Source: Amedibacillus dolichus DSM 3991 (lineage in GTDB: Bacteria; Bacillota_I; Bacilli_A; Erysipelotrichales; Erysipelotrichaceae). Taken from it: a stretch of DNA of 64,000 bases. Below the pieces are notes generated by a model that worked only from the letters and a program-made list of their open reading frames with translations, ran no database searches and had not been told where the DNA came from. Location: contig NZ_DS483475.1 in NCBI RefSeq assembly GCF_000154285.1, positions 227,536-291,535 of the forward strand. Direction: 5' to 3'. A program made the position numbers and the translations under genes. Within the stretch, counting starts at the first letter, position 1. Each line of letters opens with the position of its first letter. Positions 17,964 through 26,373 of the stretch are shown in pieces.

Positions 17964-18633
17964 ATCGAAACAATTCCTTACATAATGCCGCACTTCGTTC
18001 ACTTGCCTTTTGAGCATATTCGCAAAAGTCCATGTGCGAGTTCTCCTTTACCGCAACATCAGATAACGAGCGCATAACAACAAAAGGCTTATGATAGTGC
18101 GTGCATACCTGAGCAATCGCACCAGCTTCCATTTCTGCACAAACAGATTGTGGAAACTTGGTTAAGATCATTTGCAGCTGATCATTTCTAGCCACAAATT
18201 GATCCCCACTAGCAATTAAGCCGCAATGCACCTTCACTTTCAAGTGCTCCAACGCTTGCTGACAACGCTCAAGAAGCTCTTGATTTGCATCAAAATACAA
18301 TCCGATTCCTTCTTCTCCATCAACCGCACTAGTATCCATATCATACTGAACAACACGCTCACTTACAACCGCATCTAAAATATCCTGTTCTTCTCGTAAA
18401 CCACCGGCAGTTCCGATATTGATAACCGCATCAATTGGATAATTCTCCATAAGAATGGTCGTTGCCATTGCGGCATTGCCCTTTCCTACACCGCTTTTCA
18501 TAACGAGAAGCTCTTTATCATAGATACTTCCCTCATAAAAATCAATTCCTGAATGTGTATGCTTGCATACCCTATCCATAATTTCCGTAATGGCTGTTAC
18601 CTCTAAATCCATGGCTGCTATTACTGCAATCAT
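17962..18633 (-). CDS. mtnN: 5'-methylthioadenosine/S-adenosylhomocysteine nucleosidase
   Basis: Hydrolyses MTA and SAH to free adenine, recycling the products of methyltransferases and polyamine synthesis. The 223-residue protein starts MIAVIAAMDLEV, keeps the NIGTAGGL, EMEAGAIAQV and RSLSDVA motifs with the catalytic glutamates and aspartate, and has the normal length. Its ribosome site AGGAGG lies inside the end of the upstream methyltransferase gene, so it belongs to the yqe operon and removes the by-product of that enzyme. Confidence 0.96.
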   Translation of the reverse strand: MIAVIAAMDLEVTAITEIMDRVCKHTHSGIDFYEGSIYDKELLVMKSGVGKGNAAMATTILMENYPIDAVINIGTAGGLREEQDILDAVVSERVVQYDMDTSAVDGEEGIGLYFDANQELLERCQQALEHLKVKVHCGLIASGDQFVARNDQLQMILTKFPQSVCAEMEAGAIAQVCTHYHKPFVVMRSLSDVAVKENSHMDFCEYAQKASERSAALCKELFR

Positions 18634-18635
18634 TC

Positions 18636-19337
18636 TTACTTCCTCCTACAAATATAAAACTGCTTTTCTCCTTCACAAATTCCTTTGTGTATAAAATCCG
18701 TATAAATACTTACTTCAAAGCCTACCTGTCGCAAAGCCGCTAAAATATACTTTGGTTCATATACGCGTTGAATATGCTGTTCCAAATCCATAGTTCCATC
18801 AGGATAGTAAAAAGCAAAATTTTGATAGATACGATCCTCTTCACTTTGAATCGTCCATTGAATATCTACATCATAGGCATGCCCTGCTTCATTATATTCT
18901 TCAGTAAACTCTGCTAATCGATCCATGGAGTGCATATCCACAACAAAGCAGCCATCACTTTTTAAATGGTCATACACATCTTGAAACAGCTGTTCTACCT
19001 CACTATTTTTTAATAGGTAATTAAAGCTATCACACAAGCATAAAATACCGTCATAGCATTCCTGCATAGCCATATTACGCATATCCATAACGTTCCACTC
19101 CACAATGTCGGCACCCGGCTTCTGCTTTGCTACCTTGATCATCTCTGCTGACAAATCACTGGCATGCATCTCATAGCCTTTTTTCGCAAGGGCAATCGTA
19201 ATTTCTCCGCTGCCACATGCCAATTCCAGCACCTTTCCCTTTTTCACATGCTGCTCGATAAACGCAACCCAAGCCATGCTGGCATCTTCATCTTTTACCA
19301 ATGCATCGTAATAATGAGCCAATGTCCCATACATCAT
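18636..19337 (-). CDS. Class I SAM-dependent methyltransferase, YqeM type
   Basis: A 233-residue Rossmann-fold methyltransferase. The SAM motif is VLELACGSGEIT (about residues 36-47), followed by the acidic DLSAEMI and CLCDSFNYL motifs of the YqeM family. Substrate unknown. It directly follows rsfS with a four-base overlap (ATGA), as yqeM does in B. subtilis, so a role linked to ribosome assembly or tRNA is possible but unproven. Confidence 0.85.
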   Translation of the reverse strand: MMYGTLAHYYDALVKDEDASMAWVAFIEQHVKKGKVLELACGSGEITIALAKKGYEMHASDLSAEMIKVAKQKPGADIVEWNVMDMRNMAMQECYDGILCLCDSFNYLLKNSEVEQLFQDVYDHLKSDGCFVVDMHSMDRLAEFTEEYNEAGHAYDVDIQWTIQSEEDRIYQNFAFYYPDGTMDLEQHIQRVYEPKYILAALRQVGFEVSIYTDFIHKGICEGEKQFYICRRK

Positions 19338-19669
19338 AGAGTGAAATCCTCACAAGGCAAGTCCGCATATAGCTTCTCCAATTGGAAATGCTTCCGCTCT
19401 TCCTCTAAAAATACATGAACAACAACGCTGTCCAAATCTACCAATACCCAACGGGAATCATGATTTCCCTCCATTGAACGTACAGGATATCCGTATTCAC
19501 GTGCCCGCTCCTTTACATTTTGTGCAATGGCATGAACCTGACGAATATTTCCGGCACTGCAAAGTATCACATTATCAATAAAGGGATTTAAGGAACGAAA
19601 ATCATATTTGATTACATGCTCTCCCTTTTTCTCATCAATGGCTTTTTTTATTACATCTAATAATTCCAT
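19334..19669 (-). CDS. rsfS: Ribosome silencing factor RsfS
   Basis: A 111-residue protein that binds L14 on the large subunit and blocks subunit joining in poor growth. Family features: KYDFRSLNPFIDNVILCSA near residue 22 and the HDSRWVLVDLDSVVVHVF block near residue 75. It is three bases from the nadD-yqeK gene and overlaps yqeM, the conserved order. Confidence 0.95.
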   Translation of the reverse strand: MELLDVIKKAIDEKKGEHVIKYDFRSLNPFIDNVILCSAGNIRQVHAIAQNVKERAREYGYPVRSMEGNHDSRWVLVDLDSVVVHVFLEEERKHFQLEKLYADLPCEDFTL

Positions 19670-19672
19670 AAG

Positions 19673-20698
19673 CTATCCTTTCCGCTCTTTTTCCAAATAT
19701 TCTTCCTGTTGTTTTTTCACAAGCTCATAGCCGATCTTTAAATCCTTCCTACATACCGCAATCTCCTTACTTGAGTCATACCCACGCGAAGGATCTAGCT
19801 TATCTGCAACGAAGAGAATACGATCATAATCTGTACGATTTCTTCCCTTCACATGATGAAAGACCGCCTGCCCAATATGCTTATCGTAAATAGCATACTG
19901 TGTCCGTATATAATGCGCCCCGATATACCCATGCCAAATCGCACGCGCTTCCTGTTGAAGCTGTGGATAATAATATTTCATTTCCACAGCTGCGGATTCA
20001 TAAGGCAGCTCCTTGCATACATCATGCACCAATCCCATCAAATATGCCGTATGCTCATCTAAATGATGTGCCTTAGCTAGTTCAACACATAGTCTTGCTA
20101 CACTTACACTATGTCGATATCGCTTTTCACTCATGACATTCTGTACCATGCCTTCTATATACAAACCTTTTTTTCCGATATACATGCGTACCGATTTGGG
20201 AAGCATATACAGCTTCTTACCCTGTCGTATTTCTTGACTGGAAACATCGTATAGTTCCATAGCGACTTTATGAAAATCATTTGGTGCTTCAATTTCTTCG
20301 CTACCGCGTGAAAACACATAAAAGTCGATTTCTTGTTTCAATTCTTCACTGCTTTTCCAATCCGGGAAACGAATTGCCTGATCCATACCGATAAGCCAAC
20401 AAAATTCATGCATCGGATATTGCTTTTTTAATCTTTTTACGGTATCTATCGTATAAGAGGTTCCACCCAGCTGCTGTTCCAAGGTACATACCTTCATACG
20501 TCGATAGCCATAAATCGCACGCTTTATCATAAAACAGCGATCTGCAAAAGAGGCTTGCTGTCCCTGCTTTAACGGAGTGCTGAAGGTCGGCATGAACCAA
20601 ACCTCATCAATCGCTAACTTCTTCAAGGCTGTTTTCGCAATTTGCAAATGTCCGAGATGAATCGGATCAAAGCTGCCTCCCAATATAGCAATTCGCAT
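19673..20698 (-). CDS. nadD: Fused NadD-YqeK: nicotinate-nucleotide adenylyltransferase with HD-domain Ap4A hydrolase
   Basis: One 341-residue frame joins two genes that are separate in B. subtilis. Residues 1-190 are NadD: nucleotidyltransferase motif GGSFDPIHLGHL, FMPTFSTPLK, LIGMDQA, and the C-terminal VSSQEIRQG. Residues 193-341 are a YqeK-type HD phosphohydrolase: RYRHSVSVARL, GLVHDVCKEL, HGYIGA and FVADKLDPSR, expected to cleave diadenosine tetraphosphate. Fusions of this kind are known in Mollicutes relatives. The start ATG 20698 lies one base after the yhbY stop; the upstream open frame lies inside yhbY and is rejected. Confidence 0.94.
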   Translation of the reverse strand: MRIAILGGSFDPIHLGHLQIAKTALKKLAIDEVWFMPTFSTPLKQGQQASFADRCFMIKRAIYGYRRMKVCTLEQQLGGTSYTIDTVKRLKKQYPMHEFCWLIGMDQAIRFPDWKSSEELKQEIDFYVFSRGSEEIEAPNDFHKVAMELYDVSSQEIRQGKKLYMLPKSVRMYIGKKGLYIEGMVQNVMSEKRYRHSVSVARLCVELAKAHHLDEHTAYLMGLVHDVCKELPYESAAVEMKYYYPQLQQEARAIWHGYIGAHYIRTQYAIYDKHIGQAVFHHVKGRNRTDYDRILFVADKLDPSRGYDSSKEIAVCRKDLKIGYELVKKQQEEYLEKERKG

Positions 20699-20699
20699 A

Positions 20700-20984
20700 T
20701 TATATCTCCAACTTGTTTTTCTTACTGCGGCGATACAATATAACCGTATGTCCGATGATTTGCACAACCTCGCTATGCGTTGCTGCCGAAAGTTCGATTG
20801 CCGCCTCATTCGGAGTGATCGGACATGTTTTTAATAGTGATAGTTTCACCAATTCATGAGCTTCTAAAGAATCTTGCAGCGTTTTAATCAAATTCTCGCT
20901 AATTGCATCTTTTCCTATTTGAAACAATGCTTTTCTTGTCTGCGCAATACCACGCAATTCACTTTTTTGTTTACCTGTTAACAT
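20700..20984 (-). CDS. yhbY: YhbY/YqeI-type RNA-binding protein (CRM domain)
   Basis: A 94-residue single CRS1-YhbY domain protein that associates with pre-50S ribosomal particles. It begins LTGKQKSELRG and contains the QIGKD and HSEVVQIIGHTVILYR segments of the family. It begins one base after yqeH and is followed one base later by nadD-yqeK. Confidence 0.93.
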   Translation of the reverse strand: MLTGKQKSELRGIAQTRKALFQIGKDAISENLIKTLQDSLEAHELVKLSLLKTCPITPNEAAIELSAATHSEVVQIIGHTVILYRRSKKNKLEI

Positions 20985-20985
20985 C

Positions 20986-22062
20986 TTATATCATTGCCTT
21001 TCTAAATGTTACATTACCGTTTTTTGGTACATATACAACAATCTCATCAAGTTTTCCGCTGATACAAAACCAACCTAGACCATGTATCACCACATCAAGC
21101 TTTCCATCAACACCATGATGTTCAAAGCGCTGCTGCTCCTCTAAACTAGCAATGGTCGGTGAAAGCATTTCTGCGTAATGCTTCTTCCAAAGCTCCTCAG
21201 CCTTTGGCTGCTTCGAGCGATGCAGCTTTAGATTTTCGCTGAAATAAGCGACACAGCTTACCTGTTCACAGCCGATAAGATCCAAGCGCACCAAACCGCC
21301 TAAAGACATCGTAGAAGCTTCGTATAGCTGATATACTCGAGGCTTTAGTGGCTTTAAAGGAATGACTTGCTTCAATAAACGATCATCGACATGCGTCAAT
21401 AAAGAATCCTCGCGTGTAAGTCCGGGAGTATCGTATAAAAGATAATCGTGATGCAAAATCGCATTGACATCTAAGGTTGTTCCCGGGTGGCGGGAGGTCG
21501 TTAGCTGACGACTATCACACATCGCATTCAGCAGGGTACTTTTTCCGGCATTTGCCATTCCCATGACCACTACATCACGTCCCTTTCGATAGTAATCAAT
21601 GGCTTGCTCTACCTGTTCGATACTATCATTATATTCTTCATGTGCATGCTTTGCCAAATCACCGCAAATCACAATGCCCGAAACAACGATTCCCAATTCT
21701 TTTAAACGAGATAGAATAAACTTCCCTAGTTTTTCATTCCCCAAGGTTGCCGGTAAAAGATCGCGCTTGGTCGCTACCAAAACAATATCCTTTCCCAACA
21801 AATGACGGTTGATGCCATGAAGCATATTTGCCTCAAAATCAAAGACATCAACTACCCAAAGTACCAAAGCATTCATAGCTTGAATTTTTTGAAGTACCTC
21901 ATAGCTGTCAATTCCCTGCTTCATTGAAATCGTTACATCGTCATAGTGAATGATACGAAAGCACCGCTGACACAAATCCGCATCTTTTTTTGGTGTATAG
22001 CCAAGTGCCTTAGCATCTTCACTTTGTAAGACAACCCCACACCCCTTGCATTTTCTAGTCAT
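20986..22062 (-). CDS. yqeH: Circularly permuted ribosome-assembly GTPase YqeH
   Basis: Needed for 30S subunit assembly in Bacillus; 358 residues. An N-terminal zinc finger (CKGC ... CQRC) is followed by the permuted GTPase motifs: G4 TKRD, then G1 GMANAGKSTLL, then G3 DTPG, and a C-terminal RNA-binding domain. ATG 22062 has a GGAG site six bases away; the in-frame TTG three bases upstream is less likely. It overlaps yqeG by eight bases. The aroD gene found after yqeH in Bacillus is absent. Confidence 0.96.
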   Translation of the reverse strand: MTRKCKGCGVVLQSEDAKALGYTPKKDADLCQRCFRIIHYDDVTISMKQGIDSYEVLQKIQAMNALVLWVVDVFDFEANMLHGINRHLLGKDIVLVATKRDLLPATLGNEKLGKFILSRLKELGIVVSGIVICGDLAKHAHEEYNDSIEQVEQAIDYYRKGRDVVVMGMANAGKSTLLNAMCDSRQLTTSRHPGTTLDVNAILHHDYLLYDTPGLTREDSLLTHVDDRLLKQVIPLKPLKPRVYQLYEASTMSLGGLVRLDLIGCEQVSCVAYFSENLKLHRSKQPKAEELWKKHYAEMLSPTIASLEEQQRFEHHGVDGKLDVVIHGLGWFCISGKLDEIVVYVPKNGNVTFRKAMI

Positions 22063-22579
22063 CAAATTCTCCTTTCGTCAAACGTCCGCTAAGCTTCAGC
22101 AAACGAAAAATAATAGCTTCGAAAAACCGATTAAATTTTGTAAAGGATAAATCCCGTTCTACTACCGGTGCACTTAAAATCGTATAAAAACCCATTAGAT
22201 TTGCACCGAGCATATCCGTTAAAAGCTGATCGCCGAGTACCGCCACTTCCTGCTTGGAAAGCGCAAAATCTTTTACTATTCTACGATATGTTTTCGGCAG
22301 AGGCTTCATCGCAAAAGAATAGCCTGCTACATCAAGTTCACTTACAAAGCGCTGCACTCGCTCTTCCACATTATTGCTGATGAACACGATACGTATTCCC
22401 GCATTTTTCATACTTTCAACAAAGGTATGCACGTCTCTATCCGGCAGAGGTTCATCGTGTGCCACCATCGTATTATCAATATCGCACAAAAGCATGGTAA
22501 TTCCATGCTCCTTCAAATAGCTTGCGGTTAATGCACGATAGCTATGTATATAATAATTCGGACAAAATAGCTTTAACAT
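22055..22579 (-). CDS. yqeG: YqeG-family HAD phosphatase
   Basis: A 174-residue HAD hydrolase with motif I DIDNTMV, motif II FISNN, and motif III/IV GDQLLTDMLGAN. The family is related to mitochondrial phosphatidylglycerophosphatase Gep4, so a role in phosphatidylglycerol synthesis is possible; the bacterial role is not settled. ATG 22579 has GGAG six bases upstream; the ATG at 22585 is too close to it. First gene of the yqeG-yqeH-yhbY-nadD/yqeK-rsfS-yqeM-mtnN operon. Confidence 0.9.
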   Translation of the reverse strand: MLKLFCPNYYIHSYRALTASYLKEHGITMLLCDIDNTMVAHDEPLPDRDVHTFVESMKNAGIRIVFISNNVEERVQRFVSELDVAGYSFAMKPLPKTYRRIVKDFALSKQEVAVLGDQLLTDMLGANLMGFYTILSAPVVERDLSFTKFNRFFEAIIFRLLKLSGRLTKGEFDD

Positions 22580-22658
22580 AGACATCTCCTTTTACAGCAC
22601 ACATAGTGTAACATATTTTTAAGCTGCTTAAAAGCATGTATAGAAACATTATAGGATA

Positions 22659-22667
22659 TGTTACAAT
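22659..22667 (+). promoter_or_regulatory. Extended -10 promoter of the M42 peptidase gene
   Basis: TGTTACAAT about 26 bases before the start codon; the -35 region (TATAGA) is poor. A 7-bp inverted repeat, TTTTAAG and CTTAAAA with a 3-base spacer, lies just upstream between the divergent genes. Confidence 0.45.
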
Positions 22668-22692
22668 AGAAGCATACATAAGGAGGCATTTT

Positions 22693-23727
22693 ATGAATAT
22701 ATCAAAAGAAACTATCGAACGTATTACAAGAGAAATGATCAACACTCCCAGTCCGGTCAGCTATTATGAGGAAATCCACCCTTTATTAGAAAAAACCGCT
22801 GCCGAATTTGGCTACACGCTTACCTACGATCGTAAGCGCACAGCTTACCTTTCCCTAACTGGAGAAAACCCATCAAAGACCATTTGTGTCGGTGCTCATT
22901 TGGATACCATCGGTTTAATGGTTCGTCATATTTGCTCAGACGGTACACTTGAAGTTAGAAATTTAGGCGGCATCAATTATAACAATGTAGATGGCTGCTG
23001 TGTAAACATTCACACACGTGAAAATAAAGTGTACAGCGGACTGCTTGTATGTAAAGCTCACTCCACACATGTCTTTGACGATGCCCGCAGCATGCCACGT
23101 GAAGAAAAAAATATGATGGTTGTTTTAGATGCACCGGTTTATAGTGCACAACAGGTACGTGAGCTTGGCATTGAGCATGGAGATATCGTTTCCATTGAGC
23201 CGAATTATCACTTTACCTCTTCCGGATATATCAAATCCCGTTTTATTGATGATAAAGCGGCTATCGGTGCTGTTTTTGCGGTTTTAGAAGCACTGCAAAA
23301 AGAGCATAAAAAGCCTCGCTATAATACGCTGTTTGCCTTTCCGCTTTATGAAGAAATCGGTCATGGTGGTGCATATCTTCCAAGTGAAGTAGAAGAATAC
23401 GTTGCTTTAGATATCGGTTTAATTGGTCCCGATCATACCGGCAGCGAATGTAAGGTAAGTATTTGTGCGAAGGACAACTATACTCCTTATGATCGTGCAT
23501 TGACCGGTAAGCTTATTCGTTTAGCAAAAGAGCACGACATCAATTATAGCGTTGATGTATTTTATCATTATGGAACCGATGCCAGTGCTGCTGTGCGTGC
23601 CGGAAACAATGTCTATGCTGCGGCCTTTGGTATGGGTTGCTTTTCCTCTCATGGAATGGAGCGCTGCCATATTCAAGCCGTAGAAGAAACCGCTAAGCTG
23701 CTCTACGCATATCTAACAAACGACTAG
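22693..23727 (+). CDS. M42-family metallopeptidase (aminopeptidase/deblocking type)
   Basis: A 344-residue cytoplasmic dinuclear-metal aminopeptidase. Metal and catalytic motifs are AHLDTIG, IDDKAAIGA, LYEEIGHGG, ALDIG and the C-terminal SSHGMER. ATG 22693 follows AAGGAGG; the 19 codons upstream in frame carry no ribosome site and are rejected. Stand-alone transcription unit with promoter and terminator, divergent from the yqe operon. The exact peptide substrate cannot be told from sequence. Confidence 0.92.
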   Translation: MNISKETIERITREMINTPSPVSYYEEIHPLLEKTAAEFGYTLTYDRKRTAYLSLTGENPSKTICVGAHLDTIGLMVRHICSDGTLEVRNLGGINYNNVDGCCVNIHTRENKVYSGLLVCKAHSTHVFDDARSMPREEKNMMVVLDAPVYSAQQVRELGIEHGDIVSIEPNYHFTSSGYIKSRFIDDKAAIGAVFAVLEALQKEHKKPRYNTLFAFPLYEEIGHGGAYLPSEVEEYVALDIGLIGPDHTGSECKVSICAKDNYTPYDRALTGKLIRLAKEHDINYSVDVFYHYGTDASAAVRAGNNVYAAAFGMGCFSSHGMERCHIQAVEETAKLLYAYLTND

Positions 23728-23733
23728 GTCTAC

Positions 23734-23763
23734 AAAGCAGTCCGAGAAGCGGACTGCTTTTTT
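23734..23763 (+). terminator. Intrinsic terminator after the M42 peptidase
   Basis: Perfect 10-bp stem AAAGCAGTCC / GGACTGCTTT, 7-base loop, followed by T. It overlaps the stop of convergent sigK. Confidence 0.9.
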
Positions 23764-24475
23764 ATCTATTGCTTCTTTTACCTGCTTTTTCGCCTTTTTT
23801 AAATTCTCGATAAAGCTTCATAAATGCTCTTTTTTCGATTCTTGAAACATAGGAGCGAGAAATATGCAGCTGTTTGGCAATTTCACGTTGGGTTGCTTCT
23901 TTCTGTCCGAATAAGCCAAAGCGCTTGGTGATGATTTCCAATTCCCGTGCATCTAAAACATGCATATATTGCTTTAGCTTAACAATGTTATCTGCAACTA
24001 GCATATCATCAATGATACTGGTATCACAGGGAGATGCAATTGCATCAATAAGCATAATTTCACTGCCGTCCTTATCTGTTGCAATCGGTTCATTCAAAGA
24101 CACATTTTGAAAATAATTTTTAGAGCTGCGCAAATACATCAAGATTTCATTTTCAATACACTTCGAAGCATACGTTGTCAGCTTGTGTCCCTTCTCCGGC
24201 TTAAAGGAATCAACCGCTTTAATCAACCCTATCGTTCCGATGCTGATAAGATCTTCGGTGGCCTCCTTTTTAAAATCATACTTTTTCACGATATGTGCAA
24301 CCAAACGCAAGTTATGCTCAATCAGCTTATCACGTGCCGTTTGATTCCCTTTTGCTAAAGCGGCAATATATTTGGTTTCACTTTCTTTATCTAAGGGCTG
24401 AGCAAATGTATTGTTATGAACATAACCAACATAGCCCAATGCATTCGACAAGATTTCAAACAATGTGCTAAACAT
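23762..24475 (-). CDS. sigK: Sporulation sigma factor SigK (pro-sigma-K form)
   Basis: Late mother-cell sigma factor, 237 residues. Region 2 shows LIEHNLRLVAHIVKKY and EDLISIGTIGLIKAVDSF; region 4 ends in the helix-turn-helix QREIAKQLHISRSYVSRIE. The N-terminus is a hydrophobic leader of about 20 residues before NNTFAQPL, like the pro-sequence removed by SpoIVFB in Bacillus. ATG 24475 is chosen because AGGTG lies six bases upstream; ATG 24481 would abut the ribosome site. The gene is whole, without a skin-type element. A sigma-E-like promoter precedes it. Confidence 0.93.
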   Translation of the reverse strand: MFSTLFEILSNALGYVGYVHNNTFAQPLDKESETKYIAALAKGNQTARDKLIEHNLRLVAHIVKKYDFKKEATEDLISIGTIGLIKAVDSFKPEKGHKLTTYASKCIENEILMYLRSSKNYFQNVSLNEPIATDKDGSEIMLIDAIASPCDTSIIDDMLVADNIVKLKQYMHVLDARELEIITKRFGLFGQKEATQREIAKQLHISRSYVSRIEKRAFMKLYREFKKGEKAGKRSNR

Positions 24476-24491
24476 CTTCATCACCTATTTT

Positions 24492-24520
24492 ACTATATGA
24501 AGCCGCTTGTCGATTTATGC
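24492..24520 (-). promoter_or_regulatory. Sigma-E-like promoter of sigK
   Basis: Minus strand GCATAAA, 14-base spacer, CATATAGT. This fits the Bacillus sigma-E pattern (KMATATT, 14-15, CATACANT) with two mismatches in the -35 and one conservative change in the -10. Sigma-E transcribes sigK in Bacillus. Confidence 0.5.
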
Positions 24521-24547
24521 AAAAAAAGAGTGATGCAAACATCACTC
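24521..24547 (-). terminator. Intrinsic terminator after the unknown gene
   Basis: Minus strand GAGTGATG / CATCACTC, 4-base loop, followed by seven T; it overlaps the stop codon. Confidence 0.9.
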
Positions 24548-25592
24548 ACAGAAAGGACTTATAATAAATTTTAAAGTTCATGTGCTCATTGATTTTCTCA
24601 AGTGCAATCATAAAACCATCTTTATCGAATACGGCAATATCAATATAAGAATAATACTCTCCGACAGCTCCGCCCATCGTTCTGGCAATCGACATCGGAT
24701 ACAACAAATCATTGATTTCCTTTTCTAATTGCTGGCGAACCAACGCCTCTTTTTCATCTTCATACAGCACCTCATAATATAAGAAGCCATACTCCCCGCC
24801 TAAAGCAAGAAAATCGCGACACATACCGTCCTCTTTACGCATCAGCTCCTCTTGCAAAGGTGCATTGGTTGTTACAATAAGCTTACGATCATTACGCAGG
24901 GTTTCACTTACCGGCTTTTCATCTAGCTTATACGCTGTATAGATGGAAAGCGGATCATGGTATTCCACCCAATCCTTATCAATAATAATATCACAAATAT
25001 CTTCATATAAATTCGGAAGCAAGCAGACGTTTTCTTCATCGCATGGTGCATCAAGAATATCTACATGTGAAATACGTGCCTCAAATTCCAATTCACCGAT
25101 AAATAATTCCAACATATATGCGACAATACTTTCTTTTCGCTCCTGTGCCAATTCCTTTAATCCCTCACAATATACCTTTAAAGACAAAGTTCCAAGTGCG
25201 TCCTCAATCGTATAGTACACTTTAAAATCCGCACCGGTATAAGATTTTCCCTGAATATCCAAAACCGTATGCATCGCCTTGTCAGAGAGGGGCTGACGAT
25301 AGCTGTTGATGATCCAATCCTCCGCAAGCTCCTTAGGCGCATCTTTTTTTAATAATGCGGCACATAGCTGCGCTGTCTTATTACCGGCAGTATCAAAGGT
25401 CATTTCATAAAAGCCGGTATCGCTCATTTCAATTTCCATTCCACACGCACATACCGTTTTCAGTTTTTCATTTAAATCCTTTAAAATATGAGAGTATTCG
25501 GCAATGTTTTCTTCCTTCATCGCCTTCTGTAAATCCGCTTTTACAAGCATAAAGGATTTCCAAAAGTTTTGTATTCGATGTTTACTGTTCAT
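24546..25592 (-). CDS. Uncharacterised 348-residue protein between sigK and sigF
   Basis: I do not recognise the family. The protein is soluble (no signal peptide or membrane helix), acidic, and looks like two alpha/beta halves: an N-terminal part up to about 165 and a C-terminal part ending in GGAVGEYYSYIDIAVFD, a pattern that looks conserved by design. The start ATG 25592 has GAGGT seven bases upstream. It has an extended -10 promoter of its own and a strong terminator, so it is a single-gene unit placed between two sporulation sigma genes. No catalytic motif is evident. Confidence 0.85.
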   Translation of the reverse strand: MNSKHRIQNFWKSFMLVKADLQKAMKEENIAEYSHILKDLNEKLKTVCACGMEIEMSDTGFYEMTFDTAGNKTAQLCAALLKKDAPKELAEDWIINSYRQPLSDKAMHTVLDIQGKSYTGADFKVYYTIEDALGTLSLKVYCEGLKELAQERKESIVAYMLELFIGELEFEARISHVDILDAPCDEENVCLLPNLYEDICDIIIDKDWVEYHDPLSIYTAYKLDEKPVSETLRNDRKLIVTTNAPLQEELMRKEDGMCRDFLALGGEYGFLYYEVLYEDEKEALVRQQLEKEINDLLYPMSIARTMGGAVGEYYSYIDIAVFDKDGFMIALEKINEHMNFKIYYKSFL

Positions 25593-25620
25593 ATAATCTA
25601 CCTCAATTCCATTGGTAAGT

Positions 25621-25629
25621 ATTATACCA
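25621..25629 (-). promoter_or_regulatory. Extended -10 promoter of the unknown gene
   Basis: Minus strand TGGTATAAT, 29 bases before the start codon, in the 58-base gap after sigF; no clear -35. Confidence 0.55.
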
Positions 25630-25650
25630 TAAGAATACCGGTATGGCTAC

Positions 25651-26373
25651 TTAGTTAGCCACAAGACGCTCCTTAAGCTTCCATAAAATTTTCTTTTCCA
25701 AACGAGAAACCTGCACCTGCGAAATATGCAAACGCTTGGCAATATCTTCCTGTTTCATATTTAAATCATAACGATAATGCAGAATCAGCTGTTCTCTTTG
25801 TTCAAGGCGTGCAAATTCTTTGCGCAAAGAGAGCTTCATTACGATATCGGTTTGCTTGGGATCCTCCACTCGATCCTCTAGTACAATCGCAGAACCATCA
25901 TTTTCATAAATCGGCTCATCTAAAGAATACATAAATTGGTTGGCTTCAAACGCTAAAATAACCTCTCCTACTTCGATATTCATCGCCTGTGCAATCTGTG
26001 CATACGTTGGCTCCTTACCAAGTGTTTGGGTTAATTGTTCTTTTATCTTCAGCATTTGCAAATATCCTTCTTTTAAAGAGCGTGAAATTCGTATGCTTCC
26101 ATCATCACGAAAAAAGCGCTTGATTTCCCCCATAATGATCGGTACGGCATACGTTGAGAATTTCACCTCATAGGCAGCATCGAAATTATGAATGGCTTTC
26201 ATCAACCCGATACAGCCGATTTGAAAGAGATCCTCCTGCGAAATACGACGATTGTGAAATCGTTTGACAATCGCATAAACAAGCGGTTGATTCGCCTCTA
26301 CGAATTGCTCAAGTGCTTCCTCATCACCATAGCGAATAGCCGCCAACAGGGCTTCATTGCTTTGCTGGTTCAT
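25651..26373 (-). CDS. sigF: Forespore sigma factor SigF
   Basis: First compartment-specific sigma factor, active in the forespore; 240 residues. Region 2 reads QEDLFQIGCIGLMKAIHNFD, region 3 covers EPTYAQIAQAM, and region 4 has the helix-turn-helix MKQEDIAKRLHISQVQVSRLE. It could be confused with SigG, but it is the third gene after spoIIAA and spoIIAB, which decides the call. It overlaps spoIIAB by 20 bases. Confidence 0.95.
   Translation of the reverse strand: MNQQSNEALLAAIRYGDEEALEQFVEANQPLVYAIVKRFHNRRISQEDLFQIGCIGLMKAIHNFDAAYEVKFSTYAVPIIMGEIKRFFRDDGSIRISRSLKEGYLQMLKIKEQLTQTLGKEPTYAQIAQAMNIEVGEVILAFEANQFMYSLDEPIYENDGSAIVLEDRVEDPKQTDIVMKLSLRKEFARLEQREQLILHYRYDLNMKQEDIAKRLHISQVQVSRLEKKILWKLKERLVAN

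Noticed and set aside
22617..22633. Short palindrome TTTTAAG-CTG-CTTAAAA between yqeG and the M42 peptidase as a regulator site.
   Set aside because: It is short and A+T-rich, and can easily arise by chance; mentioned only beside the promoter.
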